A DNA stretch of 64,000 nt. Source: Garicola koreensis (GTDB lineage Bacteria > Actinomycetota > Actinomycetes > Actinomycetales > Micrococcaceae). Numbering within the stretch: position 1 is the first letter of the stretch; each line of letters begins with the position of its first letter. Shown here in pieces: positions 23,916 to 32,381 of this stretch. The notes under the pieces were generated by a model that ran no database searches, was not told the origin of the DNA, and saw nothing but the letters and a program-made list of their open reading frames with translations. The stretch covers positions 95,952 to 159,951 of the forward strand of contig NZ_JACIBT010000003.1 of NCBI RefSeq assembly GCF_014195445.1, written 5' to 3'. The position numbers and the translations under genes are program-made.

Positions 23916-25483
23916 GAGTCCTCTCCCCGGGGGTCCTCAGTGCTGCCGTAGCCGCCGTCGAGGAGCTTCTTCAGCTCGTCATCGATCTTGGCTGACTCTT
24001 CTTCGCGCTCGGCACGGCGGGTGAAGAAGCCCTCCGGGTCATCCAGATCCTGTTCGTCGGGCTGGACGTCGGGGTGGCTCCACACCTCATCGCGGCCCTC
24101 GATTCCGGAGGTTTCGCGCAGGTGGGCCCACAGCGCGGCCGCATCGCGCAGCCGACGCGGGCGCAGCTCCAGTCCCACCAGCGCGGCGAAGGCGTCCTCA
24201 GCGGGGCCGCCGGTGGCACGACGACGGTTCATCGTCTCGCGCAGCTTCTCCAACGAGGGCAGGTGGGCACCGGCCTGGGCGACGACGTCGTCGACCCATC
24301 CTTCCACCAGCGCCAGGGTGGTCTCGATCCGGCGCAGCGCGGCCTCCTGCATGGGGGTCCGGTCAGCCTGGAAGAGCCCGTCGCCGAAGAGGTCCTCGAT
24401 CTCCTGCGGGTTGCTGGGGTCGATCTGGCTGGCGGCCTCCTCGATGCGCTCCATGTTGATGTGGATGCCAGCGGCGTACTGGGAGACGGCGTTGAACAGG
24501 TCATCCTCCAGCCAGGGCGCCCGGACGAAGAGCCGCATCCGGGCCGCCTCACGCAGCCCGAGGTAGAGCATGACCTCCTCGTCCTCGACCTGCAGGCCCT
24601 TGCCGAACTCAGTGATGTTCTGCGGCACCAGGGCCATGGTCTGCCCGGCCATGGGAAGCCCGATGTCTGAGCCGGAGTGCACCTCTGCGGCGAGTTCGCC
24701 GACGGCCTGGCCGATCTGGGCGCCGAAAGAGATTCCGCCCATGCGCTCCATCATCGACGCCACCTGGTCGCCGGCGCCGGCGGGCAACATGCCCTTGAGT
24801 TCCTCGGGGATGCCTGCGCCTTCGCCGTCCTCCAGCTGTTGGCGCACGACCTGGCCCATGGCCCGGCCGACTGACTCGGCGACCGGTTCGGTCAGCCGCT
24901 TCCACGATTCGAATGTGCGCTCCACCCACTGTTTGCGGCTGAACCCCTGGCCGATCTGACCCAGCGATTCGAACGTGGTCGCCTCGTTGAGCCACATCTG
25001 GGCCAGGCGCAGGGCGTCGTCGATGGTTTTGGACTCTGCGGGGGTCACGGCTGCGTCGTCGTTGTCGATGGAGCTCAGCGCGGCCTTCTTGGTGATGTCC
25101 CAGTTGACCACCTCGTCGGAGTCCTGATTCTGCATCGCGGAGAACATCGCCTGGACCTGCCCCATGATCTGCTGCATCATCTGCGGGTCAGCGCCGAGGC
25201 CACCGGGCAGCTGCGAGGGGTCGAATCCGGGCGGGAAACCGGGGAAGCCGCTCTGCTCGCCGCCTCCGGAGCCGGAGGACCCCGGGTTGCCGGTGAAGCC
25301 CATCGACGGCCCGGACTGGTCAGATTTTCCGGATTTGTCAGCGTCTCCGGACTTCTCGTCGTCGTTCTGGTCCTTCTGGCCGAAGGCCTCGCCGAAGAGC
25401 TTGCGCAGGAACTCCTCGTCGGGGCCCTGGTCTCCGGAACCTTGGCCGCCGGAACCCTGGTCGCGGTCTTCGCTGTTGCTCAT
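23912..25483 (-). CDS. Zincin-2 (DUF2342) family protein, putative zinc-dependent metalloprotease
   Basis: This 523-residue protein begins with a disordered, Gly/Ser/Asp-rich region (1-85). The DUF2342 core (about 110-480) contains TFESLGQIGQGFSRKQWVE and QNITEFGKGL. Where a zinc-binding HExxH-like motif is expected it reads LREAARMRLFVRAPWL, so both metal-ligand His positions appear as Arg. The family is annotated as zinc-dependent metalloprotease in actinobacteria with little experimental support, and this member may be non-catalytic. It is co-translated with the PDZ-Lon protease downstream, hinting that the two work together at the envelope (inference). Confidence 0.85.
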   Translation of the reverse strand: MSNSEDRDQGSGGQGSGDQGPDEEFLRKLFGEAFGQKDQNDDEKSGDADKSGKSDQSGPSMGFTGNPGSSGSGGGEQSGFPGFPPGFDPSQLPGGLGADPQMMQQIMGQVQAMFSAMQNQDSDEVVNWDITKKAALSSIDNDDAAVTPAESKTIDDALRLAQMWLNEATTFESLGQIGQGFSRKQWVERTFESWKRLTEPVAESVGRAMGQVVRQQLEDGEGAGIPEELKGMLPAGAGDQVASMMERMGGISFGAQIGQAVGELAAEVHSGSDIGLPMAGQTMALVPQNITEFGKGLQVEDEEVMLYLGLREAARMRLFVRAPWLEDDLFNAVSQYAAGIHINMERIEEAASQIDPSNPQEIEDLFGDGLFQADRTPMQEAALRRIETTLALVEGWVDDVVAQAGAHLPSLEKLRETMNRRRATGGPAEDAFAALVGLELRPRRLRDAAALWAHLRETSGIEGRDEVWSHPDVQPDEQDLDDPEGFFTRRAEREEESAKIDDELKKLLDGGYGSTEDPRGEDS

Positions 25484-25615
25484 GGCCTTACGCTCCCTGC
25501 CTCAGGTCTGCCTGCCGGTGGTGGTTGAAGTCGGTAGGACTGCAAGGGTAACGCTGCGGCCTGGGATTGTCCGCCTGTCAGCGCACGCGTTCGCCGCGGG
25601 ATGACACGATTTTGA
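25484..25615. other. Short intergenic gap upstream of the zincin-2 gene
   Basis: The 132 bp contain no gene. They should carry the promoter of the zincin-2/PDZ-Lon operon; no clear terminator of the ThiF-like gene is visible. Confidence 0.4.
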
Positions 25616-26410
25616 TCAGCTGCCGGTGACCAGCGCCTCGCCGCTGGTGATGTGAGGACGCTGACGACGACGCCGCACCCCGGCCCGGCTGCGGTCTGCA
25701 CGCAGATAGGTCAGGCACCGGCATTCCGGGTGCGGGCTCACACTGCGGTGGTCGATGCGTCCGGTGGCGGTGCGGCCGATCAGTGCCCCGGATTGGACTG
25801 CTGCGGCGCTGTCGCCGTCGATCAGCACCTGCACCTGGTGGGCGGCGATCCCTGCTGCGATGGTGCTGGTCGTCGCCGGCGCGATTGCCCTGCTGCCGCG
25901 CTCATCGCCAGCCTCGGGATCCTCGGCGAGCCCGTGCAGCACTAAGCACTGGGGGCAGAGTCCGCTGCCGGCGGCGAGCATCGGCCCGATGCAGAATCCG
26001 GATGCGGACAGCTCCACCGGCAGCACGGCAGTCTCGCCCTGATCTGCAGCCCGCAGCCTGGCCCAGGCCGGCTCGCCGTCAGCGACCACCAGGCGCAGGT
26101 CCAGGCCGATGAGCGCTGAGTCTTCGGGAGCTTCCAGGACTGCGCTGCGCGAGTCCGGGCGCTGAAGCATCCGGCAGGCGACGTCGGCGCGCGGCCGGCC
26201 GCGGTCTGCACGTCGGTAGGCAGGGTCGGAGGCGGTGATGGGGCGCTCATCACGCAGCAGCACTGTTCCGATGCCCAATTCGATGAGCTGCTCAGCGATG
26301 CGGATACCAGTGGTCCCCAGGCCTTCGACCAGCACCGTGGCGAGCCGGCGGCGGGCGGTTCGGACAGCGTCAGGATGGTCAGCGGCAGGATGGTCAGCGC
26401 GGCAAGTCAT
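25616..26410 (-). CDS. ThiF/E1-like nucleotide-binding fold protein, degenerate
   Basis: This 264-residue protein has a Rossmann-type N-terminus (TVLVEGLGTTGIRIAEQLIE, about 25-44) and the following LRDERPITASD region resemble ThiF/MoeB/HesA-type E1 enzymes, which adenylate the C-terminus of small sulfur-carrier proteins. A Cys pair SGLCPQCLVLH (about 150-160) is at the place of an E1 zinc or thiol motif, with a second Cys cluster HPECRCLTY near the C-terminus. The glycine-rich loop is shortened, and the catalytic Arg/Asp set of E1 enzymes is not evident, so activity is uncertain. It is transcribed divergently from a YgjP-type peptidase. Function unknown. Confidence 0.6.
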   Translation of the reverse strand: MTCRADHPAADHPDAVRTARRRLATVLVEGLGTTGIRIAEQLIELGIGTVLLRDERPITASDPAYRRADRGRPRADVACRMLQRPDSRSAVLEAPEDSALIGLDLRLVVADGEPAWARLRAADQGETAVLPVELSASGFCIGPMLAAGSGLCPQCLVLHGLAEDPEAGDERGSRAIAPATTSTIAAGIAAHQVQVLIDGDSAAAVQSGALIGRTATGRIDHRSVSPHPECRCLTYLRADRSRAGVRRRRQRPHITSGEALVTGS

Positions 26411-26528
26411 TGGACACCTTTTGATGTGGTTTGAACGTATTAAGTGCTGATCATTCTTCCTGAAAATCGGCGGCGCTGCTGCGGTTATGCACAGCCGCGG
26501 CGTCCGTGCCGCCGATTAGAGTGGAGTT

Positions 26529-27074
26529 GTGAGTGGGCAGATTGAAGATTCAGTGGTGGTCGACGATGAGGCCGTGATCGTCATCCGTTCGGCCAAACGC
26601 AGACGCACGGTCACCGGGGATCTGGTGGCGGGCCAACTGCGCCTGCGCGTGCCGATGCGTTTGGGCCGCGCCGACGTGGAGGCTCATGCCCGCGCCTTCC
26701 GGAAACGACTGGTGGGTCGCTCGGGGCACTCGGCAGCAAGCGACGAGCAGCTGCTGACGCGGGCCCAGGAGCTGGCTGTGCAGTACTTCGAGGGCTCGGT
26801 GCAGCCCCGTTCGGTCAGCTGGTCCTCGCGGCAGCTGAAGCGTTGGGGTTCCACCACCTCGACCACCGGCAGCATCAGGCTCTCCGCCCGGCTGCAGAAT
26901 ATGCCGGGTTGGGTGGTGGACTCGGTGCTGGTCCACGAACTGGCACACCTGATCGAACCAGACCACGGTGAGCGTTTCCAACAGCTGGTGGCACGGTATC
27001 GGCGCACTGCCGAGGCCGACGCGTTCCTCGCCGGGGTCAGCTGGGCCGAACAGCATCTGGTCGCCGGCGACTAA
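26529..27074 (+). CDS. YgjP/M48-type putative zinc metallopeptidase (DUF45)
   Basis: This 181-residue cytosolic protein carries the DUF45/YgjP domain. The core is QPRSVSWSSRQLKRWGSTT (about 96-114), followed by VDSVLVHELAHLIEPDHGERF (in segments about 135-155), giving the zinc-binding HELAH plus a downstream His. YgjP-like proteins are predicted metal-dependent hydrolases often near helicase or restriction genes. Here it is convergent with uvrD2, with only 3 bp between stops. The start is GTG 12 bp after AGAGTGGAG. The length is slightly below the E. coli protein. Confidence 0.85.
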   Translation: MSGQIEDSVVVDDEAVIVIRSAKRRRTVTGDLVAGQLRLRVPMRLGRADVEAHARAFRKRLVGRSGHSAASDEQLLTRAQELAVQYFEGSVQPRSVSWSSRQLKRWGSTTSTTGSIRLSARLQNMPGWVVDSVLVHELAHLIEPDHGERFQQLVARYRRTAEADAFLAGVSWAEQHLVAGD

Positions 27075-27077
27075 GCC

Positions 27078-29192
27078 TCACCCGGCCTCGACATAGCTGA
27101 AGATGGCGGCTTTGAGCCGTTCCCCGTGCTGCTGCAGCTTGCGCTCACCGATGCCTGGAATCTTCAGCAGCTCCTCATCGGTGGTGGGTTTGTGCTCGGC
27201 CAGCAGCTCCAGGGTGGCATCGCCGAGAATCATGAAGGCCTTCATCTGCAGCTCCTTGGCGTAGGAGAGCCTCCAGGAGCGCAGCTGCTCGAAGAGCTGC
27301 TCGTCGTAACGGACGGGGCAGTCCTGGCAGCGGCGGCGCTTGATCTGGGTTCCGACGGTGAGGACGTCTCCGCATCCGGCGCAGGTGATCGGCCGGCGTC
27401 GACGAGCCGCGGCGTTGGGACTGAGCGTGCCGCCGCCGGGGGCGATGCGGCGCGCCTGCGGTTCGAGTCCGAGCGTTCTGCGCAGCGGGATGAGGAACCG
27501 GGAGGGTCGGCGTCGTCCCCTGCCCCCGGCGTGGCGGGCGGAGGCGGAGCTCAGCGACAGGTGGGTGCGTGCCCTGGTGATGCCCACGTAGAGCAGCCGG
27601 CGCTCCTCGTCGATCTTCAGCTGGGAGTCGGCGAAGGAGATCGGCATCAGCCCTTCGTTGAGTCCGGCCAGGAAGACCGCGTCCCACTCCAGCCCCTTGG
27701 CGGAGTGCAGGGAGGCCAGCGTGACGCCTTCGACCGTGGGTGCGTGCTGGGACGCCGAGCGCTCATCCAGTTCTGCGATGAAGTCACGCAGCGTCATGCC
27801 GTGGCGCTCGGAGGCGAGCTGGTCGGCCAGGGCCACCAGTGCGGCCAGGGACTCCCAGCGTTCCCGCACCGCTCCGGCACTGGTGGGTGCCTGGGCCTTC
27901 CACCCGTGGGAGGAGAGCACGGCACGCACCTGGTGGCCCAGCTCCTCGGAGCCGTCATCGGCCGTCACAGAGGAGGTCCGCAGCGCGGCCAGCGCCTCCC
28001 TCACCTCGGGGCGGGAGAAGAAGCGTTCGGACCCGCGAAGCTGGTAGGAGACTCCGGCGGAGGCCAGGGCCTGTTCGAAGGTCTGGGACTGGCCGTTGGT
28101 GCGGTAGAGCACAGCGATCTCGCTCAGCGGTGTCCCTGCATCACGCAGCTGCACGATCTGCTCGGCGACCCAGGATGCTTCGGCGTCGTCGTCGGCGTGC
28201 TCGGTGAGCGTCGGCGTGGGCCCGGCCTCCCGCTGGGAGATCAGCTGCAGCGGCTCAGGCCACGGAGCCGCTGAGCTGCTGCGCCGGTCCGCGAGCAGCT
28301 GATTGGCCAAGGAGACCACCTGGGGTGTGGACCGGTAGTCGCGGACCAGCTTGACCATCTCGGCGTTGGGATAGCGGCGCCGGAACTTCAGCAGATAATC
28401 GGGGGTGGCGCCGGTGAACGAGTAGATGGTCTGAGCGGCGTCGCCGACGACGCAGAGATCGTCGCGGCCGCCCAGCCAGAGGTCCAGCAGCCGCTGCTGC
28501 AGCGGTGAGACGTCCTGATACTCATCCACCACGAAGTGCCGGTACTGCCGGCGGACCTGGGCTGCGACGCGCTCCTCGTTCTCCAGCATCCCGGCGGTGA
28601 ACAGCAGCACGTCTTCGAAGTCCATCAGCTGCCGGTCGGCTTTGATGTCCTCGTACGCCTGGTACAGCTTCGCGAAGCTCTGGTGGTCGGCCCCGCCGGG
28701 CTCCGGACGGTCAGCGGCCTGGGCAAGGTACCCCTCGGGGGTCAGCGTGGAGACCTTGGACCACTCGATCTCGGAGGCGAAGTCACGCAGGCTGGCCCGG
28801 TCGGTGGTGATGCGCAGCCGTTTGGCCGCCTCGGCCAGCAGACGCACCTTGTAGTCGAGGATCTGCGGCAGCGGCCCTCCTACAGCCACCGGCCAGAAGT
28901 ACTGCAGCTGGCGCAGCGCGGCCGCGTGGAAGGTGCGCGCCTGTACGCCCGGGGCTCCCAAACCAGTCAGCCGCGAGCGCATCTCGGCCGCCGCCCGGGC
29001 GGTGAACGTCACCGCCAGCACCCGATGGGGATCATAGGTTCCGGTGCGCACACCGTAGGCGATGCGGTGGGTGATCGCGCGCGTCTTTCCGGTTCCGGCA
29101 CCTGCCAGGATGCACAGCGGCCCGGTCAGCGTGGCGGCGGCCACGCGCTGTTCTTCATCGAGTCCGGCCAGGACCCCCTCAGCGTCGGTCAT
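27078..29192 (-). CDS. uvrD2: ATP-dependent DNA helicase UvrD2 (SF1A)
   Basis: This 704-residue UvrD/Rep helicase has Walker A at CILAGAGTGKTRAIT (about 30), motif Ia TFTARAAAEM, motif II DEYQDVS, motif III GDAAQTIYSFTGA, motif IV VKLVRDYRSTPQV, motif V LASLHSAKGLEWD and motif VI RRLLYVGITRAR. A tetracysteine zinc motif (CAGCG..CQDC, about 600-625) and a C-terminal HRDC domain (about 640-700) follow, exactly the domain order of mycobacterial UvrD2. It unwinds DNA in repair and is essential in M. tuberculosis. The start is the ATG at 29192. The longer open frame upstream lacks helicase-like sequence and overlaps the divergent gene's promoter. Confidence 0.93.
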   Translation of the reverse strand: MTDAEGVLAGLDEEQRVAAATLTGPLCILAGAGTGKTRAITHRIAYGVRTGTYDPHRVLAVTFTARAAAEMRSRLTGLGAPGVQARTFHAAALRQLQYFWPVAVGGPLPQILDYKVRLLAEAAKRLRITTDRASLRDFASEIEWSKVSTLTPEGYLAQAADRPEPGGADHQSFAKLYQAYEDIKADRQLMDFEDVLLFTAGMLENEERVAAQVRRQYRHFVVDEYQDVSPLQQRLLDLWLGGRDDLCVVGDAAQTIYSFTGATPDYLLKFRRRYPNAEMVKLVRDYRSTPQVVSLANQLLADRRSSSAAPWPEPLQLISQREAGPTPTLTEHADDDAEASWVAEQIVQLRDAGTPLSEIAVLYRTNGQSQTFEQALASAGVSYQLRGSERFFSRPEVREALAALRTSSVTADDGSEELGHQVRAVLSSHGWKAQAPTSAGAVRERWESLAALVALADQLASERHGMTLRDFIAELDERSASQHAPTVEGVTLASLHSAKGLEWDAVFLAGLNEGLMPISFADSQLKIDEERRLLYVGITRARTHLSLSSASARHAGGRGRRRPSRFLIPLRRTLGLEPQARRIAPGGGTLSPNAAARRRRPITCAGCGDVLTVGTQIKRRRCQDCPVRYDEQLFEQLRSWRLSYAKELQMKAFMILGDATLELLAEHKPTTDEELLKIPGIGERKLQQHGERLKAAIFSYVEAG

Positions 29193-29294
29193 GGCATCTA
29201 CGGTATCCCCGCAGGCGGACTCTCCGCGCCGAGTTTCCACAGGTTCCCGCGTTGCACCCGTGAACTCGGCCCACGGGTGGCTAGGCTGACCTGC

Positions 29295-30941
29295 GTGCGA
29301 TGGACTTCGATGGAACTGGCCGCCCTGGCCACGCGTGCCGTTCCAGGGCTCTCCCCGACCGGGGTGGCAGATGCCCCCGATGATGCGCGCGACTTTATGG
29401 CCGCCGTCGTCGTCGACACCTCCGGGAATCGATGGCGGGTCCGTGGCCCCCAGCACGCTCAGGCCGCGATGCGCCTGGAGACTGAGGTCCAGGTGCTGCG
29501 CGGATTCTCTACCGCGATCCGCGCGGAGCTCCCGTTCCGGGTGCCCTCGGTGGCCGGGGCCACCCGGGTGGACGATATGCGGGTCTTCGTCTACAACCAC
29601 CTGCCCGGTGCCACCAGAGATCTGGAGCAGCTCACGGCCTCCGGGGCTGAGCTGACTGAGGACCTGGGCCGGACCATGGCCGCGATCCATGACCTCTCCG
29701 AAACGGTGGTCGACCATGCCGATCTGCCGCGGCACACCGCCGAACGGCTGCGGCAGCGGCGGCTGAACGAACTGGACTCCGCCGCCGCCACGGGTCAGGT
29801 GCCGCCCGCGCTGCTGCGGCGCTGGGAACACGCCATGGAGGACAAGGACCTCTGGAACTTCACGCCTGCTGTGGTGCACGGCGACCTGCACGAGGACAAT
29901 CTGCTCGTCGAGGGTGAGCGCGTGGTGGCGGTCACCGGGTGGACCGATCTGCACATCGGCGATCCTGCCGATGACCTGGCCTGGCTGATCGCCTCACCGG
30001 AGCGGCAATTCTCTGACGCCGTCGTCGCCGCCTACCGGGCTCAGCGCAGCAGTGAGCCCGATGAGCATATTCTGCGCCGTGCCGCACTGGCTGCCGAGTT
30101 CGCGCTGGCGCAGTGGCTGGTGCGCGGCCGGGCCGGGGAGAACCAGCAGATGACCGATGAGGCCCTCGGGCTGCTGAAGCAGCTGGCCTCCGACATTGAC
30201 ACCTACGGCGGACGGCCGATCGCGCTGACCCCACCCGAGTCCGAGGCACCTCAAGCTCCTGCCGAGGTGCAGGATTCCAAGCCGGTGATGCGCCCAGGCG
30301 CTGCGGCGACGATCGCCGACACCGGTGAGGTGGAGGGCACCCGGCCCACAGTGGCCGATTCCGAACCGGCGGAGGATCCCGACGACGAACCGGCAGTCAT
30401 CACAGACGCCGACACCCACGAGGGCCCCACCGGCAAGGTCACAGCACTGCACCCGCGACCCGCGCCGGATCACGGTCCTGCACCGGATCAGGGAGCTGCG
30501 GCAGATCAGAATGATCCTGCCACAGAAGAGATCCCCGCCTATGTGGAGGACCACTTCAGCGAAGACTCCCCCACCGACTCTTTCGCCCCGGTGTCCGAGC
30601 CGCACCCCACCTCGGGGTCGCTGCCGATTCAGCCGGATTCCACGTCGGAGAACCGCGCGAAGCAGAGGAACTTCTTCCCCGCTTCCGCGGCCTCGGCCGC
30701 CTCGGGCCGATCGGCCCAGTCAGCCCAGTCTGCCTCGGGCTCATCAGCGGCCTCTGCTGACTCAGCAGCCGAGGCCGAACCCTCCGCCCCCTCCCCCAAT
30801 TCCGCCTCCCCCAGTTCTCCGGCAGAGAGCTCCCCGGGTGAGAGCACTCAGGGTGACTCGGACGCCGCCACGGACGGGGCCGGCTCGGTGACTCGTGACA
30901 CCGTCTACTCTCGGCACCCGGGGCTGCGCCCACCGAGCTGA
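29295..30941 (+). CDS. Aminoglycoside phosphotransferase-fold protein with a long disordered tail
   Basis: This 548-residue protein has an APH/kinase fold at about 20-300. The ATP-lobe Glu is in RLETEVQVLRG, the catalytic loop is VVHGDLHEDNLLVEG (HGD at about 197) and the metal-binding region is GWTDLHIGDPADDLAWL. After residue 310 the chain is Pro/Ala/Asp/Ser-rich with repeats such as PDHGPAPDQG and SAQSAQSAS, predicted disordered. Similar two-part proteins are conserved next to uvrD2 in Micrococcaceae and are sometimes named macrolide 2'-phosphotransferase. A housekeeping kinase is as likely as drug resistance. GTG 29295 is preferred because VRWTSMELAALATRAVPGL matches the family N-terminus. 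A hairpin overlaps the stop. Confidence 0.78.
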   Translation: MRWTSMELAALATRAVPGLSPTGVADAPDDARDFMAAVVVDTSGNRWRVRGPQHAQAAMRLETEVQVLRGFSTAIRAELPFRVPSVAGATRVDDMRVFVYNHLPGATRDLEQLTASGAELTEDLGRTMAAIHDLSETVVDHADLPRHTAERLRQRRLNELDSAAATGQVPPALLRRWEHAMEDKDLWNFTPAVVHGDLHEDNLLVEGERVVAVTGWTDLHIGDPADDLAWLIASPERQFSDAVVAAYRAQRSSEPDEHILRRAALAAEFALAQWLVRGRAGENQQMTDEALGLLKQLASDIDTYGGRPIALTPPESEAPQAPAEVQDSKPVMRPGAAATIADTGEVEGTRPTVADSEPAEDPDDEPAVITDADTHEGPTGKVTALHPRPAPDHGPAPDQGAAADQNDPATEEIPAYVEDHFSEDSPTDSFAPVSEPHPTSGSLPIQPDSTSENRAKQRNFFPASAASAASGRSAQSAQSASGSSAASADSAAEAEPSAPSPNSASPSSPAESSPGESTQGDSDAATDGAGSVTRDTVYSRHPGLRPPS

Positions 30942-30972
30942 TCGGCGATCTTTGACGATCCGCTCGGTGGGC
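30928..30972 (+). terminator. Hairpin overlapping the stop of the APH-like gene
   Basis: A 10-bp stem GCCCACCGAG / CTCGGTGGGC with a 25-base loop spans the stop codon. There is no U-tract, so its role as a terminator is likely but not certain. Confidence 0.5.
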
Positions 30973-31064
30973 AGCCTCACCGCGTGCCGTGGTGTGCTCC
31001 ACTGAAGTCCCACCCCCTCAGGAGCGCCGGGAATGGCACGTGTTCAGAAAGGGTTGGATGCTAG

Positions 31065-32348
31065 GTGACTGATCAGAGCTCATCTCAGCGGCCCGAGGAT
31101 GCTGATCCTCAGCAGGCCTCGGCCCCAGCGGCCTCAGGTGCCGCCGCACCGCTCGTGCGACCAGAGCAACCGCCGATGAGCCGCACTCAGATCGCTCTGG
31201 CGATTCTGGCCCTGTCGATCGGCGGCTTCGCGGTCGGGGTCACGGAGTTCGCCGTGATGGGTCTGCAGCGGGAGATCGTCTTGGACCTGGGCGTCTCCTA
31301 CGCCGAGGGCGGGCTATTGGTGACCTTCTACGCGCTGGGCGTGGTGATCGGCGCCCCGGTGCTGGCGCTGCTGGGCGCCAAACGAGAGCGCAAACGGTAT
31401 GCGCTGTTCCTGCTTGCGCTGTTCGCCGGCGCCCACGTGCTGAGTCTTCTGGCCCCCAACTTCGAGACGATCCTGGCCGCCCGGTTCCTCTCCGGCCTGC
31501 CGCACGGGGCGTTCTTCGCCACCGCCGCACTGATGGCCGCGCAGATGGTGGGGCTGGCCAAGCGTGCCCGCGCCATCGCGGTGGTGCTGGGCGGGTTGGC
31601 GATCGCCAACGTGAGCGGCGTCCCGGCAGTGACCTGGGTGGGCCAGCAGTTCGGCTGGCGGTGGATGTTCGCCGTGGTCACCCTCCTGGCGCTGATCACC
31701 ATCGCTGCCATCACCGTCTATGCTCCCCACCAGAAGCCGCCGGAGGGCGCTTCGATCCGCAGAGAGCTGAAAGGGCTGGCGAATCAGCGGCTCTGGGTGG
31801 GGATCGGCCTGGCCGTGGTCGGGTTCTCCGGGATGTTCGCGATCTACACCTACCTGTCCCACATCTCGGTGGAGGTGGCTGGCCTCTCAGACTCTGCACT
31901 GCCGTGGGTGGTGTTCGTCTTCGGCTCCGGGATGGTGGTCGGCAATTTCGTCGGCGGCTGGGGGTCGGATAAGTCGGTCCTGGGCACCGTGCTGACCGCG
32001 ATGACCCTGGTGGCGGTATTCATGGCGCTCTTTGGGCTGTTGGCCCACATTCCGTGGCTGATGGTGCTGCTGCTGTTCCTCATCGGCACCTCCGCCAGCG
32101 CGCTGAGCCCGTCGATGCAGACACATCTGATCGACACCGCACCGAACGCACCACAGCTGGCGGCAAGCTTTCACCATTCGGCGTTCAACGCTGCCAACGC
32201 CATGGGCGCGCTGATGGGCGGGATCGTGATCGACGCCGGGCTGGGGCTGCGCGCCCCGGCCTACTCCGGTGCTGTGGCAGCGGGGCTGGGGGTGCTGATC
32301 GCCCTCTACGCGATCGTCTTGACCAAGCGGGCCGGGCAGAAGGTCTGA
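31065..32348 (+). CDS. MFS transporter of the AraJ/drug-export type
   Basis: This 427-residue permease has a 38-residue hydrophilic N-terminus and twelve membrane helices. Family signs are GVTEFAVMGLQREI in helix 1, the loop 2-3 region LLGAKRERKRYALF, and RFLSGLPHGAFFATAAL in helix 4, which resemble the AraJ/SotB/NepI-type sugar or drug efflux group of the DHA1 family. The substrate is unknown. The start is GTG with GTTGGATGC upstream, a weak ribosome site. It stands alone between the APH-like gene and the convergent adnB gene. Confidence 0.88.
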   Translation: MTDQSSSQRPEDADPQQASAPAASGAAAPLVRPEQPPMSRTQIALAILALSIGGFAVGVTEFAVMGLQREIVLDLGVSYAEGGLLVTFYALGVVIGAPVLALLGAKRERKRYALFLLALFAGAHVLSLLAPNFETILAARFLSGLPHGAFFATAALMAAQMVGLAKRARAIAVVLGGLAIANVSGVPAVTWVGQQFGWRWMFAVVTLLALITIAAITVYAPHQKPPEGASIRRELKGLANQRLWVGIGLAVVGFSGMFAIYTYLSHISVEVAGLSDSALPWVVFVFGSGMVVGNFVGGWGSDKSVLGTVLTAMTLVAVFMALFGLLAHIPWLMVLLLFLIGTSASALSPSMQTHLIDTAPNAPQLAASFHHSAFNAANAMGALMGGIVIDAGLGLRAPAYSGAVAAGLGVLIALYAIVLTKRAGQKV

Positions 32349-32381
32349 CACCGATGCACGGGCTGCGGTGCAGCCGGGCGA

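Noticed and set aside
28536..29294. N-terminal extension of the APH-like protein
   Set aside because: That stretch is antisense to uvrD2; the family-like N-terminus begins at 29295.
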